In this document: piece by piece, positions 48,163 to 59,194 of the stretch
Numbering within the stretch: the stretch's first letter is position 1
How the letters are laid out: every line of letters begins with the position of its first letter
Assembly (NCBI GenBank): GCA_947044365.1
Contig: OX345636.1
Location: forward strand, 52,012,746 to 52,076,745
Direction: 5' to 3'
DNA from: Petrosia ficiformis
Lineage: Eukaryota; Porifera; Demospongiae; Haplosclerida; Petrosiidae
Length of the DNA stretch: 64,000 nt
Notes under the pieces: model-generated
The model's database searches: none
What the model was told of the DNA's origin: nothing
What the model saw: the letters and a program-made list of their open reading frames with translations, nothing else
Translations under genes and position numbers: made by a program

Positions 48163-51100
48163 ATGGCAGTCTTAGCGGAAGGATTGGCTGAGAAAAGAAT
48201 CCCAAGTCTCAATGTTTTTGAATTTTGCGACTTTCTGTCGACAAGATTTGATGAAGTTGTGACTGAATCATTCCGAATGAACAAAATTAGTGGACATTGC
48301 TTTATGAAACTAAGTGAACAGCAGATGGGAAGGATTGTGACTGCAATTGGTGATGTTGTGGAGTTGTTGGATCTACAGAGCAGAGTGATAAAGTTGCTAA
48401 ATCCGCTATCTGAGCAAGTGAGTCATCTTTTACACACATTACAGTAGTTATGGAATCTAGGATGTAATTCCAGCTGCTTGAATTTAATACACAAACACAT
48501 AATGTCTGGAAGTAAGGAATAGTGCATGGTACTATTCCACTTTATACATTCCATCTTGCAGAATGACAGTGATACTCCTAACTACCATGTCAAGGCAACC
48601 ACAAGCATTCAGGTGCATTCAAGAGGAGAACAAGTAAGTGGAATTATCTGGTTTGAACCTGTCATAACCATAAATACATTCAGATTGGTCCATTACGAGA
48701 TGATCATCAGATAACTTACAGATTAGTTACTATTACCTTTTAATAATACAGTGCTATCATTAGCAATAGACCATTTATTTGAGTGACATCAAAATGTGCA
48801 TGTTGACGCTCAGGAACTTTCATTGACAGCTCTACATGTATGTTCGATCAGCTTCTCTACTTTAGTTAGAGTATATATAGTCATTCATATAGTACATGTA
48901 CAATACAGTTATATAGATACATCATATTACTGATATGATTTTTATAAAGTAATTACAGACTTTGCAGTGCCTTTCTAAACTCAAATACTATCATTATTAT
49001 GATTATGTTGTTTCTCTGCATTGCATTGTACATAGGAGGTTTCTGGTACGCCTAACCGCATTGTGAAGGTTGGAACTACCATTCAACCACATTCTAACTG
49101 GCTTCAGAACTTCCAAGTGCCTAAAAATTTTTCAACTCGTACAATGATGGCACTAAACAGTGGAGACAAATCGAGCATCACAAGTTCAGTCCAGAAAGAG
49201 ATCATTGCTGCTGTGTCCACACTAGTTATGGTGCATGTAACCTACCCCACTTCGGATGAGTACAGTCATATCTGTGAACTACTGGTTAGAGAGTACCCGA
49301 TTCTTTCTGACTGTTTTGGATGTGGCTATGTGAGAGTAATGTGTCATGTAACAGTTTCTATATAGTTTATACTTCTACAGTCATATAATTATGTGACTAG
49401 CCATAGGAAAATGCACGATTACTAAATATTATTTAAAGATACATGCAAGTGTTTGATCAAAATTATTAGTTTTAGTAGCAGTGCATTTTCCTATGGTGGC
49501 TCACATATAAATGATATGATGTTTATTCCCTATGTACATGTACATGTTCTTACTGTTATATAGAGACAACCTGGCGAAGTAAACTGATAAACAGATTTAA
49601 AAATTCCAGAAAGGGATCAAAAAGGAAATTACCAAACGATTCAAGCAATGACAGTATGGATGAACCACCTAACAAAGTAGCCAAAGGGTCTACCCCTAGC
49701 CGTTTCTACCTTCATCCTAAAGGAGAGTCCCTCCCTGAAGCTGAATACGAGAAGCTTGTATATCAACTAAAGGTTGAATTTACTGAAAAAAGTCATCCAA
49801 AATCAAAGACAATGAAAAGTCTGATGGATGACACTTTCACAACACGGAGGAGGTGGATAGTTGACGAGCAACCGAAAGTAGTGGAAGTATTGGCAAAGTT
49901 TCCGTTCCTTAATTCGGAACGATGGGTGAGTCTTAATACTGATCTACATGTACATCCATATGTACATGTACATGTATACTCATATCTTTACATGTATGTA
50001 TATACCGAGTCAGATTAAATGAGAATATATCTGTACAGGTACACTTTGTGACACACATTGAAACACAACTGTTCTCTTTTGTAATTCTCAACATACATGT
50101 AGTTAAGACGAGAGTTCAAGGTGATAACGAATATAGAAGGTGTTTCCGGTTTAGTGGAAGAGTGGATAACCAGGTGGCAGCCCACTATACTGGGATACAT
50201 AGAAAAAGAGGCTTTATCAAGCACTGCACTCAAAATTAAACTTGCTGATTTAGAAGGTAATGATTGAAATATTCCTCTCATGTAATACCAAGTAATAATT
50301 ATTCTTTACAGTGCATTAAGTGTGTTGATGTGGCACAATAATTGGGCTTGTAAAGATGGAAATTAGATAATGCGCAAACAAAGTGAGTATACATTATCTT
50401 TTGGAGACCTTTATTATCCTACCCGAGTGCTATGGTAAAATGCTTAATACACTGTAAAAAAGGCTTAGTGCATTCACTTGACATTCATTAATTCAAGGAC
50501 ATTTTCATGCATAGCACATTTACATGTACATGTACCCACTTCTGCAGATGATACAGAGAAGTGTATAACTGCACTTGAGCACCTATTATACCCAAGATCA
50601 CAGAAGACAAAATTTAGTATCCTACATTCATGCATGGTAAGTGCATTTCTTGTTGTATCTTCCATCTTTAATTCAATGACAGTGGTGAATTCATGACACG
50701 TATTGTTAAAGTAATTGAAGCACTCACACTGTAGTACATGTCAATTGTCAAAAACAGTGTCTGAGTATAGGCCAGCTGGAATAATAACAGCTGCACCTAC
50801 TCTTCTTCATTCTATATTACTGCATGCTATTAGTACAGAAAGAAAGATATTCAGTTGTAGATTGTAAACTCACCAAAACAGTAATTATGCTTTAGTTCAT
50901 AATAACAGCTACACATGTACATAACATAACCAATCAAGTACTTCAATAATTTTTGGTAAAGTTTCTACATGGGATAATTGAAAATGCATGAAGAATGATA
51001 AGGAACCACTATGCATGCTCACTCTAGCATCAAGTAAGTCTGCATCTAGAGTGTAGTTTGATCTGTGTGATGGAATGTTTTTCTATAATATCTGATCTTT

Positions 51101-51451
51101 CTCGATATACGTTAACTGAATTTTGTCCCTTTGTTAACACAGGGCTGTGTTGATGTGGATGATGAAGTGCAGAAACTGAAAAGGAAAGAGCCATTCATAG
51201 TTGTTGCTGACAGTGATGATATAACAGAATACTTCATATATGTTGAGTCTCAGTTCTTAGTCAGCACAACTACACTTGGAGATGCTCTGGCAAACTTGAT
51301 TTGTGCATACTTTGTTTTTGACATAGTATACCCAAGACCTATGTACCCTCTACTAATTCTCCTACAGAATACTCTGATGGGAATCAAGGACAGCCAGAAG
51401 CTACCCACATCAGTCTGTACTCCACTTACGAGTATTTCGACCATCCGTTAA
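48163..51451 (+). CDS. SAMD3-like protein (7 exons, intact)
   Basis: Exons 48163-48417, 48562-48633, 49036-49329, 49566-49925, 50103-50256, 50548-50636 and 51143-51451 join with consistent phases to 510 residues with no stop. Residues about 15-80 are a SAM-type helical domain (FCDFLSTRFDEVV ... MGRIVTAIGDVVELL). Then come NWLQNFQVPKNFS, HVTYPTSDEYSHICELLVRE and YPIL with FGCGY, the short basic TTWRSKLINRFKNSR, ESLPEAEYEKLVYQLK with TRRRWIV and FPFLNSERW, LRREFKVITNIEG with EEWITRW, and a C-terminal domain FIVVADSDDITEYFIYVE ... ANLICAYFVFDIVYP. These are the successive blocks of the SAMD3-like family, abundant and multi-copy in fish, cnidarian and sponge genomes. Introns 3 and 5 each hold a small inverted-repeat element. 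Its role is unknown. Its head-to-head position with a transposase-like gene inside shared termini suggests an accessory transposon gene. Confidence 0.85.
49390..49507. mobile_element. 118-bp MITE in intron 3 of the SAMD3-like gene
   Basis: Ends TATGTGACTAGCCATAGG and CCTATGGTGGCTCACATA are inverted over about 27 bp, including GGAAAATGCAC/GTGCATTTTCC. Confidence 0.8.
50305..50459. mobile_element. Short inverted-repeat element in intron 5
   Basis: TTTACAGTGCATTAAG at the left and CTTAATACACTGTAAA at the right are inverted with one mismatch. The interior is 120 bp without coding capacity. Confidence 0.65.
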
Positions 51452-51749
51452 AAGATATTGTTTACATGCATGTACATAAAGATATGCCATTACTGTATAT
51501 AGTATTATTATAAATTTAATAGTAATTATTATCTACTGATTTCTGTATAGTTCTTATTCAGAAGAATTTTTGTCAATGTCACTTTTACTCTCCACATTCA
51601 ATTACTGCAACTCTGAAAAGGTGTTACCACAATTCTTTTGGAGTAATAAGATTTACTCCCTTGAAGAGTTTTATTTGCCCGGCTGCTGCAACTCTCTTTA
51701 AAGAGTAATGGTTACTCCAATGTTTTAACAGTGCACTCTTAAACTACAG

Positions 51750-52597
51750 ATCTCTATGATTACGTTTGATGTACCATTGGGTGACGGAGCTATAAATCTA
51801 TTTCACCCACTCCAGTGCCACTTAGTAACTTTAATAAACCTAACTGACCACAATTGTTTACATTGCACTATAAATCCTGTGAGGTTTAGACCACATCAAA
51901 CATTACACGCCATTGTCATGGGAGCTAATGTCTTCATAGACTCAAAAAGGTATTACATTTTGTCAACACTCGACAGAAAGATATTATTTACATTTATTAT
52001 TATTTATCAAAGCCTAGCATGTGTTATGAGCTTATAACACCATCATGAAAATGGTCCTAGGTTTCAATCACCTTCAACCACTTTTCCCATGAATGTTATA
52101 TGCTCATAAGTCATAACATCCACTAGGTGTGTTAATATCCAATACATATGATTAGCACTTGACACAGAAATAATTGAATATTTGCACATACAAGTATGAC
52201 ATAATAAAATACATAAAACGAAAGGAGTTGAATAAAATAGGAACTGGTTTCAATAATTAGTTTCAAGGAAATTTATTATATCGGTAATACCAATGCAATG
52301 TAAGTATCTATCATGCATACTAATATGTTTATGAACTAAATTGTGAGGAGTTTCAAACTAGATAGCAAGGTGTGTTTCCTTAGCTCATATTTGAGCACTT
52401 CAACTTCAGCTGGTGGCTTGGGGAACCTGATTAATAATGTTTTTTCCACTTCAACTCTAAGCAGCACAAAAGGACAAAGTAAAAGCGGAAGTTCTAAAAG
52501 TCGAAGTGAAAGGAATGAACAGTCACACTTGAATTGGAGGAGGAATTATGGAAATAGAAGGCCCGGACCAGCCAAACCCTCAGCCACTACTGTGTAG
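51750..52597 (+). CDS. 3' part of an unidentified host gene (2 exons)
   Basis: Exon 51750-51949 (acceptor ACTACAG, donor AAAAAG/GTATTA, ending in phase 2) joins exon 52384-52597 (acceptor TTCCTTAG) in frame to a TAG stop, giving 137 residues. The first exon has a compact, conserved-looking stretch (FRPHQTLHAIVMGANVFIDS). The second is Ser/Thr-, then Arg-rich and low-complexity (SKSGSSKSRSERN). I do not recognise the family. Upstream exons are not seen; the putative transposon ends only 14 bp before the acceptor, so earlier exons would lie left of 45200. The downstream duplicated block (52590 on) starts at its stop codon. Confidence 0.55.
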
Positions 52598-53438
52598 TTT
52601 AATGTCATATGGTTAATACATGATTATACTGTAACTCAATAACTTGTACGTACTATAGTGTATAGTTTAATATTATAAGGTTAATATATGTAACTCAATA
52701 ACTTACATGTATATGTACTATAGTGTATAGTTTAATATCATAAGGTTAATACATGATTATACTGTAACTCAATAATGAATAAATGGATTGGAATTTGACA
52801 TACACAAAAAAGAATTGGAACTAATTTGTCACATACAGTTACTAGTTAACTTGTATTCTATTGGAGTTGATAATCTTTATCTACTCCAAATAAACTTGTT
52901 AATAATGACATAGTGAATAACATAAGTATTCTATTTTGTGAGGTTTTAGGATTACATTCCAAAATTAACTTTGTCCCATCTTCTCGTTTTTTGTTATCAA
53001 TGATAAAAAATATATTTTTGGATTTGCAAAACATATACTGCTTCTGAGATAATGAGCTAAAATAGATAGAGGAGATCTAGATTAAAAAATTAAACTATGT
53101 CGATTCTTCTAATCTTTGGTGTAATTGAACTATCTTGGAATGATTCATTTTGCTTGTCTACTTAGACTGGGAAGTCGCCTAAACCTTTGCCAATTATAAT
53201 AAACACGGTATTGCATGCCCAAGCATAAGAGAACAGTACATTAAGTCAGATTTTAATTTTATTTTGTTATATTTCTGTAACATAAATTATACAATTAATT
53301 AATGGAGAAAATATTTATTTAACAATTATGTAGATATATATAAATGAACTACATGTTACATGACAAACTAAAACCTGACTAAACACAATCACTAGCAAAA
53401 ACAGACATTACTTTAAGGGAAAAAAACAGTTTTGTTCT
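52598..53438. other. Shared 3' flank between two convergent genes
   Basis: Collinear with 17590-18411. It contains three tandem blocks with ACTATAGTGTATAGTTTAAT and the poly(A) signal for the minus-strand gene. Confidence 0.8.
53314..53319 (-). terminator. Poly(A) signal of the large membrane-protein gene
   Basis: AATAAA on the minus strand, 120 bp beyond the stop codon. It is conserved in the duplicated flank near 18330. Confidence 0.6.
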
Positions 53439-56400
53439 TTAATTATCATCAAATATCAGGAATTCTCTCCTACAAACTGGACACTCCACAACTGTTGAAC
53501 TTACTCCAATACGAATGTCTTTATCTCCACTGTCCACTACCTCCTCTTCCTCATCTTCTAATAAATTTACCATTTCTTCTTCATTACCAGTAAACACTTT
53601 ACATTTGCACCATTTTATAATAATCACACCAATGATGCACGCTCCACCTAATGTAATATATGTTAGAGGTAGCACTACCAATATGTAACTAATTGGAACT
53701 GTCTTTTTATGTATACTAGTTGGTGAATCGACCAATGTCAAGGAAGCAAGCATGATTAGATCAACTAGTAAGAGTGTATCAACAATATTCAGCCATCGAT
53801 ACTTGTAAGGATGTATCATAAAATGTAATGTACCAACAGCAATAAGAACAATCTCCGTCACATAGTAAGGCATGTTGATATTTAAGATTATCCAGGATAG
53901 TAGATATACTCCCGAGTACCAGCAATACTTGTCATCATAACACGACTGGAATGCATCAAGTAATGGTTGAATACGTGTGAGGTTGAACTTACGTCTTAAA
54001 AGTGGTGACAAAAACAACAATAAAATGAAAGGGACAAGTAGAAATATGAGAAGAACTGTTGAAATTATCCAAGTGACAATATGATATGGATCCTTGAAGT
54101 ATTGTATATTTGGTTGAAGAGCAACTCTCCATCCTTTAACTCCACTCAGTGTAGTAGTTGGTTTCAATAGTTGAATACAAGTATCAGAAACAGACCAAAA
54201 GGAAAGAAGAATGAGGAGACACATAGCTTGAACTGGTGAACTCTGTAGAGACAAGAATTGTCTTGGATAATATCGAGCTAGTAATACTGTTGATAATAGT
54301 ACAACTGCAATAATAAATGGACCAAGAAAATGTAAAGTGTAGTTCAGTAGTGGATTAATATTGGAGAAGAAACACCATGGAATTTGACCAAAAACCTCTA
54401 AATTAAGCAAAAGAACGGATTGAAATATTGAAACAGTGAATTTTAGCTGAACATATTGTTTGTAGCATCCAAAAGGTACGAGTCTGAGTACAGCAATGAA
54501 GAATAGAGGTCCATACAAATGTCCAACACCTGTCTTAAAGCTTGCCTTTAGTCCTATTACAATCCCAAATCCTAGAACAAGTTGAAATACAACTGCAAGT
54601 ACTAAAGTAACATAAGGTTGCCATGGTTCGCAATTTGATGATGGAATACAATTAACAGCTTCAAAACTAAACACAGCATCTTCTCTACAACTTCTACACA
54701 ATAATCCACCATATAATCCATTACATTGTTCATCTTGAGCAACAGGAAGTTTAATGTGAGTATGAGATAATCTAATGATAGGACAAGGTGGTAAGTCAGT
54801 CTTACAATATGAATACTGACATGGAGCCGTGTGATTGAGAGTGTCCTCCAGCAGTACATCATCTGCATTAACTTTTCCTAACCAGTAACCATGTCTGATA
54901 CATGCTACGCCCAACACGAAATCACACTGTACAACATCACTAGCTATAATATCCACGCATTCACATGTCCCTAGGATTTCTTGAGATTTTTGATATGTTT
55001 GAAAAACATATCCCAAAGGACAAGTTGTTAGATTCACATTTGCATACGCTTCAGCATTTGTATCCAAGCATAAAAACCAAAGTATTATTGAATAATCATG
55101 ATGATCAACATTAGATGTCAAGTATAGATTAGTTATGTAATTACCAGTTGAAAGCAATGATTGTGTCTCACCAGTTAATTGCACATGTTCACAAAAAGTA
55201 TTTCCACATTCTAAGATAGTATTTACTAAACAAGATGTCAAGTTACCAAAACAATCAGTAACTGTAGCTGAATATGTCAATTTCTGTCCAGGAAACAGAG
55301 TAACTGTGACGTTACTTTGCTGATTAATGGTAATATTGTATGGACCAGAAATGATATGGTCTCCCTTTACATGATTTGATGGTATAGTGCCATCAATACA
55401 TGGAAAGATATAATGAATTATATCACTGACTGAAAAACCATCCTCAATGAAAACATCAGCTCCAAATCTACCTGCAAAATTATTGGAAAATGTTATTCGT
55501 TCAAATGAAGTACAATATGGAATAGACGAATGATGTATCTCAGTTGTTGCAATATAAATGGCTCCACCAAAAAGAGCTGTATTTCTTTCAAATATTAGAG
55601 GTCCAGTGAGATAGATATGTGTGTGATGCAATGACATTCCTCCTCCATAAACTCCAGTGTTGTTATAAAATGTTATATTGCTGAAATACACTGTTACCTC
55701 TTTCAGCTTAAGACCTGTTCCAGTGTTGTTAATAAAATTAATATTACTTATGTTCATAGTATTATACTGTTTGTAAGAGAGAAGTATTGATGTTATTCGT
55801 ATGATACTATATTCTATCCTTTTCATCTTGTTACTTATAAAATCTGTATTTGACATGTATAATGTATTACTCAAAATTTCCAACATGTTCCCACTAGATG
55901 TGTTATTAGAGAACAGACAATTAGTAATAATAGTAAATGACTCAGAATTGGTACTTTCCAAATGAAATATTGCATCTTTTATATCATTGTCATAAATACT
56001 GCAATTATCCATTTCAAAAGTATGACCCCAAAAGGTCGCCATAAGAAGATCTTGACCTTTGTTTTGATAGAGTTCACATCCAGATATTTTCACATTAAGT
56101 ACGTTCTCAATAAGTGCTATTTGAGCATCATTGTTATGAAATAAACAGTTGCTTATAGTAAGATTGTTATCTTGTTCTAAACCAGTAAATATAAGAAGAT
56201 CTTGACCTTTGTTTTGATAGAATTCACATCCAGATATTTCGACATTAATAATGTTATCGATGAGTGCTATTTGACCATCATTGTTATGAAATAAACAGTT
56301 GCTTATAGTAAAATTGTTATCTTGTTCTAAACCAGTAAATATAAGAAGATCTTTGTTTTGATAGAATTCACATCCAGATATATTCACATTAAGTACGTTC

Positions 56401-57431
56401 TCAATAAGTGCTAATTGAGCATCATTGTTATGAAATAAACAGTTGCTAATAGTAAGATTGTTATCTTGTTCAAATATTAGAAGATCTTGACCTTTGTTTT
56501 GATAGAATTCACATCCAGACATTTCCACATTAAATACATTTTCAATCTCTATAAGTGCTAATTGAGCATCATTGTTACGAAATAAACAGTTGCTTATGTT
56601 AAGATTGTGAGCTTGTACTAAACCTTTTGATATAAGATATGCTTGACCTTTGTTTTGATAGAATTCACATCCAGATATTTCCACATTAAATGCACTATCA
56701 ATCATTATAAGTTCTTTTTGAGCATCATTGTTATGAAATAAACAGTTGCTTATAGTAAGATTGTGAAATTGTTCGAAATCACTTGATATAAGATACGCTT
56801 GACCTTTGTTTTGATAGAATTCACATCCAGATATTTCCACATTTAATGTATCTTCAATCTCTATAAGGGTTGATTGAGCATCATTGTTACAAAATAAACA
56901 GTTGCTTATAGTAAGATTGTAAATGTCCTCTATATACAAAATTTCAATGTCGCTATCTCCACCCGTGAATATGCACTTATCAAAACTCACTGTTACAAGG
57001 GAGTAAAACGATACCCAAATCTTGTAAAAAGTAATATTTTTGGCATAAAAACAACCTCCACCTAGAACATGAAAGACATAACGACTTCCACCGAAGACAA
57101 AAATGGGATTATCAACTCCAATAAGATACAAATTAACTAGTAACTGTATATGTGACAAATTAGTTATTTCTTGAGAGTATGTTATATACACATACACTGA
57201 AATGTTTGTTCCATTAAAGGTGTCATTATTTGTATTATTGATCTGATTCATAATATAGGACAATGTATGACATGGAATAGATTCATTTCCTTCCATACAT
57301 TCTGATTGGTCGGTTCCATCTTCTTGAACATATATAGTGATATTTTGATTAGCTGATGTTAATCCATACAGTAAAGTGATCAACAATACGAGATACAAAA
57401 CCTTTTGATTGATAATTAGAAGTGACATCAT
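53439..57431 (-). CDS. Large secreted/anchored beta-helix and multi-membrane protein
   Basis: A single-exon frame of 1330 residues starting MM at 57431. Residues 1-28 are a signal peptide. At about 30-60 is EDGTDQSECMEG ... SIPCHTLSYI, the usual start of pectate-lyase-like beta-helix ectodomains. About 130-480 carries six near-identical repeats of the type LTISNCLFHNNDAQ ... VEISGCEFYQNKGQ, and further helix rungs continue to about 680 (GGAIYIATTE). At about 705-740 is a beta segment with LFPGQKLTYSATVTDCFG. At about 800-930 is a Cys-rich region (GTCECVD; GVACIRHGYWLGK; CNGLYGGLLCRSCRE). About 930-1280 has roughly nine hydrophobic segments. The tail is acidic (EEEMVNLLEDEEEEV) and ends CPVCRREF. 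Many N-x-S/T sites fit an extracellular face. It looks like a surface receptor or adhesion protein of an expanded sponge family; ligand unknown. Two decayed relatives are in this window. Confidence 0.9.
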   Translation of the reverse strand: MMSLLIINQKVLYLVLLITLLYGLTSANQNITIYVQEDGTDQSECMEGNESIPCHTLSYIMNQINNTNNDTFNGTNISVYVYITYSQEITNLSHIQLLVNLYLIGVDNPIFVFGGSRYVFHVLGGGCFYAKNITFYKIWVSFYSLVTVSFDKCIFTGGDSDIEILYIEDIYNLTISNCLFCNNDAQSTLIEIEDTLNVEISGCEFYQNKGQAYLISSDFEQFHNLTISNCLFHNNDAQKELIMIDSAFNVEISGCEFYQNKGQAYLISKGLVQAHNLNISNCLFRNNDAQLALIEIENVFNVEMSGCEFYQNKGQDLLIFEQDNNLTISNCLFHNNDAQLALIENVLNVNISGCEFYQNKDLLIFTGLEQDNNFTISNCLFHNNDGQIALIDNIINVEISGCEFYQNKGQDLLIFTGLEQDNNLTISNCLFHNNDAQIALIENVLNVKISGCELYQNKGQDLLMATFWGHTFEMDNCSIYDNDIKDAIFHLESTNSESFTIITNCLFSNNTSSGNMLEILSNTLYMSNTDFISNKMKRIEYSIIRITSILLSYKQYNTMNISNINFINNTGTGLKLKEVTVYFSNITFYNNTGVYGGGMSLHHTHIYLTGPLIFERNTALFGGAIYIATTEIHHSSIPYCTSFERITFSNNFAGRFGADVFIEDGFSVSDIIHYIFPCIDGTIPSNHVKGDHIISGPYNITINQQSNVTVTLFPGQKLTYSATVTDCFGNLTSCLVNTILECGNTFCEHVQLTGETQSLLSTGNYITNLYLTSNVDHHDYSIILWFLCLDTNAEAYANVNLTTCPLGYVFQTYQKSQEILGTCECVDIIASDVVQCDFVLGVACIRHGYWLGKVNADDVLLEDTLNHTAPCQYSYCKTDLPPCPIIRLSHTHIKLPVAQDEQCNGLYGGLLCRSCREDAVFSFEAVNCIPSSNCEPWQPYVTLVLAVVFQLVLGFGIVIGLKASFKTGVGHLYGPLFFIAVLRLVPFGCYKQYVQLKFTVSIFQSVLLLNLEVFGQIPWCFFSNINPLLNYTLHFLGPFIIAVVLLSTVLLARYYPRQFLSLQSSPVQAMCLLILLSFWSVSDTCIQLLKPTTTLSGVKGWRVALQPNIQYFKDPYHIVTWIISTVLLIFLLVPFILLLFLSPLLRRKFNLTRIQPLLDAFQSCYDDKYCWYSGVYLLSWIILNINMPYYVTEIVLIAVGTLHFMIHPYKYRWLNIVDTLLLVDLIMLASLTLVDSPTSIHKKTVPISYILVVLPLTYITLGGACIIGVIIIKWCKCKVFTGNEEEMVNLLEDEEEEVVDSGDKDIRIGVSSTVVECPVCRREFLIFDDN
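56040..56960. repeat. Coding tandem repeats of the beta-helix region
   Basis: Six units of about 135-155 bp are alike at the DNA level, marked by TTTGTTTTGATAGAATTCAC, ATTGAGCATCATTGTTATGA and AACAGTTGCTTATAGTAAGA on the plus strand. Near-identity of DNA, not only protein, points to recent unequal exchange. Confidence 0.9.
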
Positions 57432-57544
57432 GTGAATACAAGAGAGATATGTAACTGGAGCCTGTCAACTCAAGATTTATATCACAGTCTGTATACAAGA
57501 CCAAAACAAACTAGAAATATATAAGAGAGTGACTTAGCTCACTG

Positions 57545-57552
57545 TATTTATA
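57545..57552 (-). promoter_or_regulatory. TATA-like box of the large membrane-protein gene
   Basis: TATAAATA on the minus strand, about 115 bp upstream of the start codon, in a stretch conserved in the flanks of both decayed copies (near 20467 and 62372). Confidence 0.5.
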
Positions 57553-57599
57553 TGGAAAGACTAGTGGTCAGAGCACATCCCATACAAATACAATCGAAT

Positions 57600-58167
57600 T
57601 ATGTTGTGTATTATGAACTTTAATGTACATATAATATTAATATAATAATACTTCTATAGGTATAGTATAGTTTATAATACACAATATACATATAATTATG
57701 TAATTATTATACATTTTATTTATAATAATTATTAACAATATTAGTGCAGTTAGCTACAAGGAATAGTGCAAATTGTAATTTAATTGTCATGTAGGTTATT
57801 ATGACTGCATGATGATGACATAAATACATGTTATTATAACTCAATAATTGTAATTTCAAGTATCCTTACACTGTCTATTATATATACAAAAAAGCAGAAT
57901 AACATTTTATTTTATGTTTCCAAACCTTCTTTGTGCATCTAATGTGAGATATTGGACATGACAATTAATTATAGTACAAGTATCTTTTATTTATCATGCA
58001 GTCAACAACAACATGTATGACTAATTAAATTATAATTTGCATCCTTGCAACTGTGCTATAACTAATAAATTTGGTTATGTCTATTTTTGCGGTATACGCA
58101 TACATACAACAATAAGATATACATATCCTGTTACTCCCATAAATAATAATTACATAGTTGGAACCTT
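57600..58167. other. Intergenic, AT-rich
   Basis: No gene. Around 58087-58160 is a partial extra copy of the neighbouring element's arm (ACAACAATAAGATATACATA, CCTGTTACTC). Confidence 0.5.
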
Positions 58168-58381
58168 GTAGCTATATACTGTTCTTATTAAAAATATAAT
58201 TATTTGTTATCATGTTATAAGAGTTCTATTGTTGCAGTGCATGCATACATGTATAACAACAATAAGATATACATATCCTGTTACTCACGTAAATAATAGT
58301 TTCATAATTTGAGTTGGAACCTCGATGTAGTAAAGTCCTTCATCAAGCTTTAGTGCTGTGTTTAAAGGTGGTACTAGGGAG

Positions 58382-58960
58382 TGGGCGGATGCGACTCCAA
58401 TCAGTTTCAAAATAGAATATTATATAATATGACTCTAACCTGGTGTAATGGATCTTCTAATCACCTTTATAGGGTCCTGGAATTGATAAAACATATATAA
58501 AATGTCCATTTTTGTAATCGTAATAAGTACAAAACGGAGAAAGCCACGCCCACCAATCATGGCGTGCGCGTGCACCAAGTACAATGCATTTAGAGAAAAC
58601 AAATAGAGCCGTTTTCTGGAAATTCATTTTACTTTTATAGTTACAAGAGGCTGAAGAAAGCTGAATTCTGTAGCTTTTCACTGAAACCATAAAATCTACC
58701 TTTCTAGGCACTATCAAACTCCGATCTTTCTCAGAGAGCAACTACAGTTACCCCGCCATTGTTTCCCACCCAGCGCCCCCCTCCACCACCCGTGGGGCGT
58801 GTTTAGCTTTGTTTCTGAAAATAAACTATCAGTGAAAACATTTAGGCCCAATAATTATACCCCCGGGTGGGTGTGGCTTCCAAAAAATACAGAATGGAAC
58901 CAGATTGTATGCAGCAAGAAGCTTGCAAGACTAGAAACTGATTGGAGTAGCATCCGCCCA
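58382..58960. mobile_element. Nested MITE, TGGGCGGATGC termini
   Basis: Inverted ends of about 26 bp, TGGGCGGATGCGACTCCAAT and ATTGGAGTAGCATCCGCCCA. The interior is more GC-rich than the surroundings and has no convincing coding region. Confidence 0.8.
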
Positions 58961-58988
58961 CGGAAAAGACTACAACCTTAATCACAAA

Positions 58989-59194
58989 CACCAGTAATAG
59001 CAACTGTTCATTTGCTACAACTCACAGTTTACTGATTACTAATTATTACTCTAAAGTGCTTAAAAGTTAAAGTTGCTTGAAGGCACAGGTGTAATCTTTA
59101 GAGTTTAAGCATCATAAAGCACTAAGACGAAATTTTAATTTTATTAATCAGTAAATTCTGAGGTGTAGCAAATAAACAGTTGCAATCACTGGTG
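58989..59194. mobile_element. Nested MITE, CACCAGT termini
   Basis: The left 50 bp (CACCAGTAATAGCAACTGTT ...) and right 50 bp (... AACAGTTGCAATCACTGGTG) are inverted with about 80 percent agreement. The left half is also present in both pseudogene flanks (near 20588 and 62490). Confidence 0.75.

Larger units (their letters stand above)
45200..51735. mobile_element. Putative 6.5-kb two-gene DNA transposon
   Basis: The left end TGCACTGTTAAAAATGCAGA (45200) and right end ATGTTTTAACAGTGCA (to 51735) are inverted: 13 bp match exactly and similarity continues into GAGTAAC. Both ends carry many short subterminal motifs of the form GAGTAA/TTACTC (left about 45218-45340, right about 51587-51718), like transposase-binding repeats. 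Between the ends lie two divergent genes that almost fill the space: a C2H2/'MHDILEG' gene whose stop is 446 bp from the left end, and a SAMD3-like gene whose stop is 284 bp from the right end. TGCA at both outer ends could be the target duplication or part of the terminal repeat. A CACTG start would recall CACTA-group elements. Superfamily undecided. Confidence 0.6.

Noticed and set aside
54602..54868. Second reading frame inside the large membrane-protein gene
   Set aside because: Shadow of the main frame; the same shadow is seen in pseudogene B at 60040-60438.
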